A stretch of DNA of 64,000 nucleotides from Neotamlana sargassicola (lineage in GTDB: Bacteria; Bacteroidota; Bacteroidia; Flavobacteriales; Flavobacteriaceae). Positions 9,548 through 17,111 of the stretch are shown one piece after another. The first letter of the stretch is position 1; each line of letters begins with the position of its first letter. A program made the translations under genes and the position numbers. The notes under the pieces were generated by a model. It worked only from the letters and a program-made list of their open reading frames with translations. It ran no database searches and was not told the DNA's origin. The stretch covers positions 682,001-746,000 of the forward strand of contig NZ_JAJAPX010000001.1 of the NCBI RefSeq assembly GCF_020523965.1, read 5' to 3'.

Positions 9548-9567
9548 GAATTCAGAATTCTGAATTC
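9548..9567. repeat. 20-bp perfect palindrome between accB and accC
   Basis: The gap of 44 bases between accB and accC contains an exactly self-complementary 20-mer made of overlapping EcoRI-type GAATTC and CAGAATTCTG units, with a further partial unit (TCTGAAT) beside it. It could form a hairpin in the message between the two genes. Confidence 0.6.
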
Positions 9568-9574
9568 TGAATTT

Positions 9575-10060
9575 TTAAGATGGGTCTACTAAAAATAATG
9601 GCTGATCGAACTCTACTGGCGAAGAATCATCCACTAAAATTTTAACTACTTTTCCTGAAACTTCAGACTCTATTTCGTTGAAAAGCTTCATAGCCTCAAT
9701 AATACAAAGCACATCGCCTTCTGCAATAGTTTGACCTACCTCTACAAATAAAGGTTTGTCTGGAGATGGTTTTCTGTAGAATGTTCCAATAATTGGAGAC
9801 TTTATAGTGATATATTTTGAATCGTCTGGTTTTGTTTCGGCTGGTGCTGCAGGTTGCGCTGCTGGTGCTTCTGCAACTGGTGCTGCTTGAACAATTGGTG
9901 CTTGTGCTATTTGAGGTGCTGGCACTTGATGCACAATTGTAGTATCTGAATCTGATCCTGTTTTAATGGTGATTTTTACATCATCCATTTCTAATTTAAC
10001 CTCGCTTGCTCCAGATTTTGCAACAAACTTGATTAAGTTTTGAATCTCTTTTAAATCCAT
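9575..10060 (-). CDS. accB: Acetyl-CoA carboxylase biotin carboxyl carrier protein
   Basis: 161 residues. A short N-terminal helix-rich segment, then an Ala/Pro/Gln-rich linker (about residues 45-76), then the biotinyl domain with Lys-125 in EAMKL, the site that is biotinylated. The length and linker are typical for AccB. It lies 35 bases after fabH and 44 bases before accC on the same strand, so the three are likely one transcript. Confidence 0.96.
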   Translation of the reverse strand: MDLKEIQNLIKFVAKSGASEVKLEMDDVKITIKTGSDSDTTIVHQVPAPQIAQAPIVQAAPVAEAPAAQPAAPAETKPDDSKYITIKSPIIGTFYRKPSPDKPLFVEVGQTIAEGDVLCIIEAMKLFNEIESEVSGKVVKILVDDSSPVEFDQPLFLVDPS

Positions 10061-10095
10061 AGTTTTATTGAATTAGTGATTTTTGGTTAAATTTT

Positions 10096-11091
10096 TTAAG
10101 AATTATAAGCCCACTTTAAATAAATGGAACCCCAGTTAAATCCGCCCCCAAAGGCAGCAAATATAACATTATCTCCTTTTTTAAGTTTCGATTCGTAATC
10201 GTTTAACAATAAAGGTAAAGTTGCCGATGTTGTATTTCCGTATTTTTGAATATTCATCATTACCTTTTCTGGTTCAAGGCTTATACGTTCGGCTGTTGCA
10301 TCAATAATGCGTTTATTAGCTTGATGTGCTGCCAACCAATCAACGGTTTCTTTAGTTAAATTATTACGCTCTAATATTTTTGCGGTGGCATCTGCCATAT
10401 TAAACACAGCATTTTTAAATACAGTTCTGCCTTCTTGATAAGCAAATTGCTTACCTTCATCTATAGCTTCGTGGGTAATTGCGTTTAAAGATCCACCCAC
10501 CGGTGCTTGTAGAAACTCTCTTCCTGAACCATCACTTCTTAAATACTCGTTTTGGTAGCCTAAGCCTTCTTCATTTGGTTCAAAAAGTACTGCTCCCGCA
10601 CCATCACCAAAAATAATACAGGTGGCACGATCTTTATAATTTATTATTGATGACATTTTATCGGCACCAATAAGTAAAACATTTTTATAACGCCCAGATT
10701 CGATGTAGCTAGAAGCTACGGACATACCGTATAAAAAACTAGAGCACGCCGCATCCATATCGAACGAAAATGCATTAGTTGCTCCAATTTCTGTGGCTGT
10801 ATATGATGCTGTCGAAGCAGCTTTTAAATCGGGAGTTGCGGTGGCTACAATAACCAACTCGATATCTTTAGGATCGATACCTTTTTTATTTATTAAGTCT
10901 TGTGCGGCTTTTATGGCTAAAAATGAAGTTCCTTTATCTTCATCTTTTAATATTCTTCGTTCCTTTATACCAGTTCTAGTGGTAATCCATTCGTCATTAG
11001 TATCAACCATAGTTTCCAGAATTTGGTTGGTTAATACATAATCAGGCACATAAGCGCCTACAGCTGTAATTGCTGCAGAAATTTTACTCAT
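10096..11091 (-). CDS. fabH: 3-oxoacyl-ACP synthase III
   Basis: 331 residues. Catalytic residues are Cys-116 (DAACSSF), His-256 (AAHQANKR) and Asn-286 (YGNTTSA). The C-terminal GGGFNWG loop is conserved. FabH starts fatty acid synthesis by condensing a primer acyl-CoA with malonyl-ACP. It is followed closely by accB and accC, so the cluster supplies both malonyl-CoA and the first condensation. A terminator after rpmF suggests that transcription restarts before fabH. Confidence 0.96.
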   Translation of the reverse strand: MSKISAAITAVGAYVPDYVLTNQILETMVDTNDEWITTRTGIKERRILKDEDKGTSFLAIKAAQDLINKKGIDPKDIELVIVATATPDLKAASTASYTATEIGATNAFSFDMDAACSSFLYGMSVASSYIESGRYKNVLLIGADKMSSIINYKDRATCIIFGDGAGAVLFEPNEEGLGYQNEYLRSDGSGREFLQAPVGGSLNAITHEAIDEGKQFAYQEGRTVFKNAVFNMADATAKILERNNLTKETVDWLAAHQANKRIIDATAERISLEPEKVMMNIQKYGNTTSATLPLLLNDYESKLKKGDNVIFAAFGGGFNWGSIYLKWAYNS

Positions 11092-11205
11092 AACTTTATA
11101 GTTAATTAGGACTAAAAATTATTACAAATCGTACAAATACCGAAATTTGGTGTAATAAATTGCAAATTACTAGTTTTTGAGATGTCTAAAAAACGTTTTC
11201 ATAAA

Positions 11206-11230
11206 AAAAACGCCCAAAAAGAGCGTTTTT
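11206..11230 (-). terminator. Terminator between rpmF and fabH
   Basis: On the minus strand AAAAACGC (11230-11223) pairs with GCGTTTTT (11213-11206), with a further T run beyond. It lies about 20 bases after the rpmF stop. Confidence 0.7.
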
Positions 11231-11251
11231 CTATATGCTTGCATAGCAAAT

Positions 11252-11452
11252 TTATGCTACGTTTTCTACTTCAGTATTGTCAATTAATACTTGACCTCTG
11301 TAATAAAGTTTACCTTCATGCCAATGCGCTCTGTGGTATAAATGTGGCTCGCCTGTAGTAGGACAAGTTGCAATTTGTGGCGCAGTAGCTTTGTAATGTG
11401 TTCTTCTTTTATCTCTTCTTGTTTTCGAGATTTTACGTTTAGGATGTGCCAT
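11252..11452 (-). CDS. rpmF: 50S ribosomal protein L32
   Basis: 66 residues. The N-terminus [19 protein letters not shown] is the highly conserved start of L32, and the centre reads [16 protein letters not shown]. The zinc-binding cysteines seen in some L32 forms are mostly lost: only one Cys (in ATCPTTG) remains, as is usual in Bacteroidota. It lies eight bases after the DUF177 gene, the common pairing in bacteria. Confidence 0.97.
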   Translation of the reverse strand: MAHPKRKISKTRRDKRRTHYKATAPQIATCPTTGEPHLYHRAHWHEGKLYYRGQVLIDNTEVENVA

Positions 11453-11460
11453 TTTATATG

Positions 11461-12003
11461 TTATTTATCCGTTAATAGATTTTTTAATGTATTCCAACGC
11501 GGATCTATATCCTCGTTATTATCTTTATTTTCCTTTTGCTCGTTAGGGCTAAGTTCTTCTAATTTTTTAAGTATTTCGGAGTCTAAACTTCCGTCTTCAA
11601 CTCCGGGATGCACACGTTTTGCTGGTACCGCCAACACAATAAGTTCGTATACATACTGTTGTATGTTAATTTCGAATGTACCGTGTGGGATTATAAGTAT
11701 ATCTATATAATCGTCGTTATACTCATCGCCAAACTTTACCACCAAATTAAAGTTATTTTCAATAGTTTGGTTGTACGGTTCGTTGGTTAAATCGCAATTT
11801 ACGTTTACCCATCCAGAGATTTTAAAGTTCAATTCTAATAAAGTTGATTTCTTTTCTAGGTCAACCTTTACGCTAATATTAGCATCATTAAACTCTTCAA
11901 ACTCAAAATATTCAAAGAACGCTTTCTCAACTTCATAATCAAAATGATGCTTCCCAATTTTTAATCCCACAAAAGGAATTGTAAACTCTTTTAATGGCTT
12001 CAT
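11461..12003 (-). CDS. DUF177 (YceD-like) protein
   Basis: 180 residues. Conserved features are [29 protein letters not shown] in the N-terminal half, [10 protein letters not shown] with one Cys (others have C-x-R-C), and VPAKRVHPG followed by an acidic, Asn-rich tail ending [11 protein letters not shown], all typical of the family located upstream of rpmF. YceD-family proteins in plants and E. coli are linked to 23S rRNA processing; the role here is inferred from family and position. Confidence 0.88.
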   Translation of the reverse strand: MKPLKEFTIPFVGLKIGKHHFDYEVEKAFFEYFEFEEFNDANISVKVDLEKKSTLLELNFKISGWVNVNCDLTNEPYNQTIENNFNLVVKFGDEYNDDYIDILIIPHGTFEINIQQYVYELIVLAVPAKRVHPGVEDGSLDSEILKKLEELSPNEQKENKDNNEDIDPRWNTLKNLLTDK

Positions 12004-12028
12004 TTTAATCGTGTCTATTTTGAGCCTG

Positions 12029-12036
12029 CAAATATA
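12029..12036 (-). promoter_or_regulatory. -7 promoter element TATATTTG of the DUF177-rpmF unit
   Basis: Perfect TAnnTTTG followed by C on the minus strand, 25 bases before the ATG of the DUF177 gene. Confidence 0.6.
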
Positions 12037-12139
12037 TAAATTTTTATTTACGTAGCGATATTTATAAACAATTTTTTGTTTACTCGTTTAATTTATAGTG
12101 CATTAACATTGTTAATTACTTTTATAAAGATAAAAATAA

Positions 12140-13183
12140 TTACTTTTTAGATGCTTTTTTTAACGGATTTGCAGTTAAATATTCGTAATCCGATCGGTTT
12201 TTATAAATATTTATAGCACTAAACACAGCTTCTTTAAACGAATTTTCGTTAGCCAATCCTTTACCTGCTATTTCATAAGCCGTTCCATGATCGGGCGACG
12301 TACGCACTTTATTTAAACCTGCTGTAAAATTAACACCTTGGCCAAATGATAATGTTTTAAAAGGCACCAATCCTTGATCGTGATACGATGCAATTACAGC
12401 ATCGAAACTTTGGTATGTATTGGAACCAAAAAAGCTATCGGCAGCGTAAGGACCATATACTAATTTACCTTTTTCTTGAATTGCCTTTAATGTGGGGCGT
12501 AACACCTCATCGTCTTCCGAACCTATAACGCCATTGTCGCCAGTATGCGGATTAATACCTAACACGGCTATTTTAGGTTTTTGAATTCTGAAATCTTGTT
12601 TAAGTGATGTATATAAAGTGTTTATTTTATCTTCAATTAATTTAGGTGTAATGTGGTTGGCTACATCTTTTACAGGCACATGGTCGGTAAAAAGGCCTAC
12701 GCGTAACGAATTTGTTATCATAAACATCAAACTTTTACCTCCAAGCTCCTTTGCTAAATAATCGGTATGTCCTGGAAAATTAAAATCCTTACTTTGTATA
12801 TTATGCTTATTTATAGGAGCCGTTACTAAAACATCAATCTGGTTACTTTTTAAAGCATGGGTTGCTTTTTGTAACGATTTTATAGCGTATTCTCCAATTT
12901 TAGGGTTTTCCTTTCCAAATTCAATTTTTACATTTTCATTCCAACAGTTAAATACATTAAACTTACCAAGTGCAATTTGTTCTATGTTATTTACAGCATG
13001 AAACTTTATTTCGGAATTAAATTGCTTTTTTAAAAAAGTTATGGTTTTTGCCGATGCAAACACAACTGGAGTACAAAACTCCATCATTCGGGAATCTTCA
13101 AAAGTTTTTAAAATAATTTCTCCCCCAATGCCGTTCAAATCACCTATAGATATTCCTACTATTATATTTTCAGCTTCCTTCAT
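12140..13183 (-). CDS. pdxA: 4-hydroxythreonine-4-phosphate dehydrogenase
   Basis: 347 residues. The start 'IIVGISIGDLNGIGGEIILKTF' and the motifs FPGHTDYLAKEL, LGINPHTGDNG and ASYHDQGLVPFKTL, with metal-binding histidines, identify PdxA. It oxidises 4-phosphohydroxy-L-threonine in the DXP-independent-ring branch of pyridoxal phosphate synthesis with PdxJ. It is divergent from ribE; the two share a 65-bp promoter region. Confidence 0.95.
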   Translation of the reverse strand: MKEAENIIVGISIGDLNGIGGEIILKTFEDSRMMEFCTPVVFASAKTITFLKKQFNSEIKFHAVNNIEQIALGKFNVFNCWNENVKIEFGKENPKIGEYAIKSLQKATHALKSNQIDVLVTAPINKHNIQSKDFNFPGHTDYLAKELGGKSLMFMITNSLRVGLFTDHVPVKDVANHITPKLIEDKINTLYTSLKQDFRIQKPKIAVLGINPHTGDNGVIGSEDDEVLRPTLKAIQEKGKLVYGPYAADSFFGSNTYQSFDAVIASYHDQGLVPFKTLSFGQGVNFTAGLNKVRTSPDHGTAYEIAGKGLANENSFKEAVFSAINIYKNRSDYEYLTANPLKKASKK

Positions 13184-13205
13184 TTAAAATGATAACTTTT
13201 GTTTG

Positions 13206-13213
13206 TAATTTTG
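13206..13213 (+). promoter_or_regulatory. -7 promoter element TAATTTTG of ribE
   Basis: Perfect TAnnTTTG, 35 bases before the ribE ATG, with TTTG/TTTTG further upstream that could serve the -33 site. It sits only six bases from the oppositely oriented pdxA element. Confidence 0.5.
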
Positions 13214-13219
13214 ATTTTG

Positions 13220-13227
13220 CAAATTTA
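13220..13227 (-). promoter_or_regulatory. -7 promoter element TAAATTTG of pdxA
   Basis: Perfect TAnnTTTG followed by C on the minus strand, 36 bases before the pdxA ATG. Polymerases at this site and at the ribE promoter would overlap. Confidence 0.5.
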
Positions 13228-13248
13228 ATTAAATAAACCCACAATAAA

Positions 13249-13839
13249 ATGTTTACAGGTATTATTGAAACTATTGGTACAGTTTCGGCTTTAGAAACCG
13301 AAAAAGATAACCTTCATATATCTATTAAAAGCGATATTACAAAAGAACTTAAAATAGATCAAAGTGTAGCTCATAATGGTGTTTGTTTAACTGTAGTTGA
13401 TATTAAAGATGATATTTATACCGTTACTGCAATAAAAGAAACCTTAATAAAAACCAATTTAAACACTTTAAAAACTAAAGATAAAGTAAATTTAGAACGC
13501 GCCATGAAACTTGGCGACAGACTAGACGGACATATTGTTCAAGGTCATGTAGATCAAACCGCGGTTTGTGAAAATGTAACTGAGGAAAACGGGAGTTGGA
13601 TATTTACTTTTAGCTACGACCATAACTTAAATAACATAACCATTGAGAAAGGCTCGATAACTGTAAACGGCACAAGTTTAACGGTTGTTAACTCTAAAAA
13701 AGACAGGTTTAGTGTTGCTATAATACCGTATACTTACGAACACACAAACTTTAACACCTTTAAAAAAGGAACCGTTGTTAATTTAGAATTTGATGTTTTA
13801 GGAAAATACGTGGCGCGCTTGGTTGAATTGAAGAAATAA
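13249..13839 (+). CDS. ribE: Riboflavin synthase, alpha subunit
   Basis: 196 residues. It begins MFTGIIETIGTV and has the two tandem lumazine-binding domains (about 1-95 and 96-196), each with the V-N-G-x-x-L-T-V signature: VAHNGVCLTVV in the first and ITVNGTSLTVV in the second. The internal motif GDRLDGHIVQGHVDQ is conserved. It makes riboflavin from two molecules of dimethylribityllumazine. No rib operon neighbours are present. Confidence 0.96.
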   Translation: MFTGIIETIGTVSALETEKDNLHISIKSDITKELKIDQSVAHNGVCLTVVDIKDDIYTVTAIKETLIKTNLNTLKTKDKVNLERAMKLGDRLDGHIVQGHVDQTAVCENVTEENGSWIFTFSYDHNLNNITIEKGSITVNGTSLTVVNSKKDRFSVAIIPYTYEHTNFNTFKKGTVVNLEFDVLGKYVARLVELKK

Positions 13840-13844
13840 CAAGC

Positions 13845-14039
13845 CTATTTTTTGCCAAAAACCGTTTTTTTAATGCCATAAAATAAGGCAAAAACAACGC
13901 CAAAAACAACGCCTCCATCAATGGGCAAACCATACGGAGGTGGAGCACTAGGAGGTGGCGGATTAGTTTGTCCAACACATACCAAACTTATTAATACAAA
14001 TAAGATTGAGACAAATATTCTTTTATTTTGTAGTGTCAT
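13845..14039 (-). CDS. Small PID-CTERM-like exported protein
   Basis: 64 residues. A signal peptide (about 1-24, ending VGQT) leads to a proline-rich stretch (PPPPSAPPPYGLPIDGG), a single hydrophobic helix and a basic end (GIKKTVFGKK). The order Pro-rich, PID-GG, helix, Lys-rich tail is that of the small Bacteroidota proteins called PID-CTERM, whose function is not known to me. Its own promoter lies at 14047-14054, only seven bases before the ATG. It is convergent with ribE, five bases from its stop. Confidence 0.72.
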   Translation of the reverse strand: MTLQNKRIFVSILFVLISLVCVGQTNPPPPSAPPPYGLPIDGGVVFGVVFALFYGIKKTVFGKK

Positions 14040-14046
14040 GGGGTCA

Positions 14047-14054
14047 CAAATGTA
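14047..14054 (-). promoter_or_regulatory. -7 promoter element TACATTTG of the small PID-CTERM-like gene
   Basis: Perfect TAnnTTTG followed by T on the minus strand. Only seven bases separate it from the ATG, so the message is probably leaderless or nearly so. The 440 bases upstream to the tRNA are AT-rich, and I see no gene or clear repeat in them. Confidence 0.5.
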
Positions 14055-14463
14055 TGAAAAAAAGCGAGCCAGGAAAGTAAACAGTCTTTTAATGACTAAA
14101 AAAAACCTTTAAAAGGATTAAAAAAATCGATGAAATACATTAAATAGCGAATTCAAACTGCGATTTTTTAAAACTATCTACAAAGAACTAGCGCTTTTTA
14201 TTACGAAACAAATATATGTAATTTAGGTTAAAACCAAAATATAAACGCTTTATGTTAAGTTAAATTACATGTATTTTAATATATTTTTAAAGTTTAACAG
14301 GAAACACTGCTTAAACATGTTCAAATAAGACCCTAAAACATATATTTTTTTGGATTGGAAAAAATAATGAATTACTAACATTAAGTGTAAACTTGATAAT
14401 AATAATTTTTAATAGCTTCCATAAATTTGTAGCGTTTTATGATTATATCATGATAAAATGAAA

Positions 14464-14492
14464 AAACCGTTCCAAAATTAATGAAACGGTTT
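14464..14492 (-). terminator. Terminator of the tRNA gene
   Basis: On the minus strand AAACCGTT pairs with AACGGTTT around a 13-base loop and is followed by TTTT, directly behind the tRNA 3' end. Confidence 0.75.
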
Positions 14493-14499
14493 CTTTAAG

Positions 14500-14573
14500 T
14501 GGTCCCACCTGGGCTCGAACCAGGGACTTTCTGATTATGAGTCAGATACTCTAACCAACTGAGTTATAGGACC
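14500..14573 (-). tRNA. tRNA with CAU anticodon (tRNA-Met, or tRNA-Ile2)
   Basis: Folds as a cloverleaf on the minus strand: acceptor GGTCCTA/TGGGACC with one G-T pair, D-stem ACTC/GAGT with loop AGTTGGTTA, anticodon stem TCTGA/TCAGA with loop CTCATAA (anticodon at 14537-14539), variable AAGTC, T-stem CCTGG/CCAGG with loop TTCGAGC, and discriminator A. The 3' CCA is not encoded. A CAU anticodon is shared by elongator Met and by Ile2, whose C34 is modified to lysidine; the sequence does not decide. The initiator is less likely because the acceptor starts with a G-C pair. Confidence 0.92.
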
Positions 14574-14649
14574 CATTAGCAAAAGCTAATTACTCTTTTT
14601 AAAAAGAGAGTGCAATATTACTACTTATTTTAATACTCTACAAGAAAAA

Positions 14650-15054
14650 TTAATCCTTTATATCCTGGCAAAGCTCTATTAAAACACCATTACTGCTTTT
14701 TGGGTGCAAAAAAGCCACTAATTTATTGTCTGCACCAACTTTTGGATTATCGTTTAAAACTGTAAAACCTTCATTTTTGAGGCGCTTTATTTCAGATTTC
14801 ATATCGGTTACGTGAAAAGCTATATGATGAATGCCTTCGCCTTTGTTATTTATAAACTTCGCAATTGGGCTATTGGGGTTTGTTGCTTCAAGTAATTCAA
14901 TTTTGTTTTCGCCAACTTTAAAAAATGAAGTTTTTACTCCTTCTGAAGCTACTTCTTCAATTTTATAATGTTTAGCTCCAAAAAGCTTTTCAAATAAAGC
15001 ATTAGAGTCTTTTAAACTTTTTACAGCAATACCAATGTGTTCAATTTTATTCAT
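14650..15054 (-). CDS. mce: Methylmalonyl-CoA epimerase
   Basis: 134 residues, a single VOC (glyoxalase/bleomycin-resistance) domain. Start NKIEHIGIAVKSL, metal ligands in HIGIAV and in GIHHIAFHV, and the end GVLIELCQ match methylmalonyl-CoA epimerase, which interconverts the (R) and (S) forms between propionate and succinyl-CoA metabolism. The mutase genes are not in the window. It is divergent from rbfA across 80 bases. Confidence 0.9.
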   Translation of the reverse strand: MNKIEHIGIAVKSLKDSNALFEKLFGAKHYKIEEVASEGVKTSFFKVGENKIELLEATNPNSPIAKFINNKGEGIHHIAFHVTDMKSEIKRLKNEGFTVLNDNPKVGADNKLVAFLHPKSSNGVLIELCQDIKD

Positions 15055-15105
15055 TTTAAGACCCTTATTTGTTTAAGTTACGAATTATGGTAATAAAAAT
15101 AATGT

Positions 15106-15113
15106 TATTTTTG
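15106..15113 (+). promoter_or_regulatory. -7 promoter element TATTTTTG of rbfA
   Basis: Perfect TAnnTTTG followed by C, 21 bases before the TTG proposed as the rbfA start. It lies inside the longest open frame, which argues against any start upstream of it. Confidence 0.6.
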
Positions 15114-15134
15114 CATTTTAATAGCAATAACATT

Positions 15135-15530
15135 TTGGAAGAAAGTCAAAGACAAAAAAAAATAGCGTCGGTTTTACAACACGATTTGGTAGATGTTTTA
15201 CAACGTGCAGCTACCGATGGCGGTATGCGTGGTGTTATAATTTCGGTAAGTAAAGTTCGTGTAACTGTAGATTTAAGTATCGCGAAAGTATACCTAAGCA
15301 TTTTTCCAAACGATAAAGCTACAACACTTTTAGAAGGTATTCGGTCTAACACCCCACTTATACGTCACGAATTAGCACAACGTACAAAAAATCAGTTACG
15401 TCGTATGCCTAATTTAGAGTTTTTTATTGATGATTCTTTAGAGTATATCGACAATATAAACAAGTCTTTAAAAGGTGAAGACAACCCCATTAAAGATCCT
15501 TCAATTTTAGATAAACGCAAAAAAAAATAA
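15135..15530 (+). CDS. rbfA: 30S ribosome-binding factor A (TTG start)
   Basis: 131 residues from a TTG at 15135. Relatives in this family begin ME-ES/N-RQKKIA, which is exactly the sequence after this TTG (EESQRQKKIASVLQHDL). The longer frame from 15069 would add 22 non-conserved residues and would include the promoter, so it is rejected. The KH-like core shows GVIISVSKVRVTVDLSIAKVYLSIF and the C-terminal IRHELAQRTKNQLRRMPNLEFFIDDSLEY. RbfA binds the 30S subunit during late assembly. A permease gene follows after 43 bases. Confidence 0.93.
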   Translation: MEESQRQKKIASVLQHDLVDVLQRAATDGGMRGVIISVSKVRVTVDLSIAKVYLSIFPNDKATTLLEGIRSNTPLIRHELAQRTKNQLRRMPNLEFFIDDSLEYIDNINKSLKGEDNPIKDPSILDKRKKK

Positions 15531-15573
15531 GTCGGTAAACCTATCTGTGTTTTTGCTTTCTTATCTTTAAAGC

Positions 15574-16779
15574 ATGAATTTTTCGCTATACATTGCCAAA
15601 CGCTATTTATACTCAAAAAGTAGTAACAATGCCATAAATTTTATCACTTACATTGCCTTAATTGGTATTATTTTAGGTGCCGCATCGTTATTTATTGTGT
15701 TATCTGGTTTTGCTGGGTTGAAAGATTTTACTCTAAAGTTTTCTAGTGTTTTAGACCCTGATTTAAAGGCTGAAACGGCAAGTGGAAAATCGTTTTTTAT
15801 TACAAACAGCGAACTTACTCAGCTGGAAAATATAAAAGAAATAACTCATTTCTCGAAGGTAATTGAAGATCGCGTTGGCATTCGTGCCGAAGATAAAAAT
15901 GCCTTAGCAACTATAAAAGGTGTAGATACCAATTACAAATATATTGCTAACGTTGATTCTATTTTAGATTATGGCGATTGGTTCGACCAAAAATCGAATC
16001 AAATAGTGGTAGGTTGGGGTATTTCTAATACCTTATCGCTTGGAGTATTAGACTTTACCAAACCTATAAATATTTACGTACCTAAACCAGGAACGGGGCA
16101 AATAACCTCAACAAAAAATGCATTTAACTCAGCAAGAACAATTAATGTAGGTGTATTTTTTATAAATGAAAGTTTAAACGATGAATACATTTTTGCTCCA
16201 ATAGATTTGGTTAAAAACTTACTTAATTATGAGGATAATCAACTTTCATCAATTGAATTTGTTTTAAGCGAAAACGCCAATGAAGCCGATATAAAAGCAA
16301 AAATACAAGCCATTTTAGGCGATCGCGTAACCATAAAAAACCGAACACAGTTAAACGATGCACTTTACAAAATGCTAAATACCGAAAATTTAGCCGTGTA
16401 TTTAATTTTTACTTTAGTACTAATTATTGCGTTTTTTAATATCATCGGTTCACTAATTATGATGATTTTAGACAAAAAGAATAGCCTAAAAACATTATTT
16501 AATATTGGCGCTACCGTAAAAGATATTAAGAAAATATTTTTTCTTCAAGGGAGTTTAATGAGTGTTTTTGGAGGCGTTATCGGGCTCATTTTAGCCTTAA
16601 TTATAACCTTAATACAGCAACATTTTAATTTGGTAATGATTACACCAACATTGCCTTACCCAGTTACCATTAAGCTAGAAAACTTTTTTATTGTGCTGTT
16701 TACTATTTCTGTACTAGGGATTATAGCGAGCAAAATTGCGTCTGCAAGAATTACCAAATCGCTGGTACAACATAGTTAA
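15574..16779 (+). CDS. LolC/LolE-type lipoprotein-releasing permease (FtsX family)
   Basis: 401 residues. One N-terminal helix (about 22-45), a large periplasmic domain (about 46-265), then three C-terminal helices (about 272-400): the MacB/FtsX layout. The start NFSLYIAKRYLYSKSSNNAINFITYIALIGIILG is the typical LolC/E start. In the C-terminal half, LDKKNSLKTLFNIGATVKDIKKIFFLQG is the coupling segment that contacts the ATPase. The ATPase (LolD) is not adjacent. It probably moves lipoproteins out of the inner membrane. Confidence 0.88.
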   Translation: MNFSLYIAKRYLYSKSSNNAINFITYIALIGIILGAASLFIVLSGFAGLKDFTLKFSSVLDPDLKAETASGKSFFITNSELTQLENIKEITHFSKVIEDRVGIRAEDKNALATIKGVDTNYKYIANVDSILDYGDWFDQKSNQIVVGWGISNTLSLGVLDFTKPINIYVPKPGTGQITSTKNAFNSARTINVGVFFINESLNDEYIFAPIDLVKNLLNYEDNQLSSIEFVLSENANEADIKAKIQAILGDRVTIKNRTQLNDALYKMLNTENLAVYLIFTLVLIIAFFNIIGSLIMMILDKKNSLKTLFNIGATVKDIKKIFFLQGSLMSVFGGVIGLILALIITLIQQHFNLVMITPTLPYPVTIKLENFFIVLFTISVLGIIASKIASARITKSLVQHS

Positions 16780-16822
16780 TTTTTTTGTAGGTGTTTAGCC
16801 TTTTCAATTTAATAAAATAAAG

Positions 16823-17103
16823 CTATTGCTTTTTCCTATCGATATGCCCTAAATCTCTGTTTGGAGCAATAACGTCTCGTACCTTTATTTTTAAAGTCGT
16901 AATTTCTGGGAAACCATTCATTTCCTTTCGCGACCAAATCTTCTCTTGGTTGGCATACACTTCAAAAATACCACCGGTTCCTGGTTCTAATATTAGCTCA
17001 TCTATTTCGTCGTTAAACGTTGATAGTAATTCTTGTGCCATCCAAGTGGCTCGCAATAACCATTTACATTGACTGCAGTATGTTATTTTTACAGTTGTTT
17101 TCA
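16823..17103 (-). CDS. Rdx family (SelW/SelT-like) redox protein, cysteine form
   Basis: 93 residues from the ATG at 17103; an upstream ATG at 17125 would overlap the MFS gene and add seven poorly conserved residues. The motif YCSQCKWLLRATWMAQELL has the C-x-x-C pair of the Rdx domain, where selenoprotein members have selenocysteine in place of the second Cys; here both are Cys codons, with no in-frame TGA. A second conserved stretch is EPGTGGIFEVYAN, then FPEITTLK. It is likely a small thioredoxin-like protein, partner unknown. It follows the MFS gene by eight bases, so they are probably co-transcribed. Confidence 0.85.
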
Positions 17104-17111
17104 TAATAATT

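Noticed and set aside
9548-9567. Palindrome between accB and accC as a terminator
   Set aside because: It lacks a clear T run on the coding strand and separates two genes that are always co-expressed.
13921-14112. + strand 63-codon frame opposite the PID-CTERM-like gene
   Set aside because: Its Gly-rich start is the complement of the proline codons of the real gene, and the minus-strand frame has a signal peptide and a promoter.
16823-17103. Possible selenoprotein
   Set aside because: Both redox positions are Cys codons and there is no in-frame TGA.
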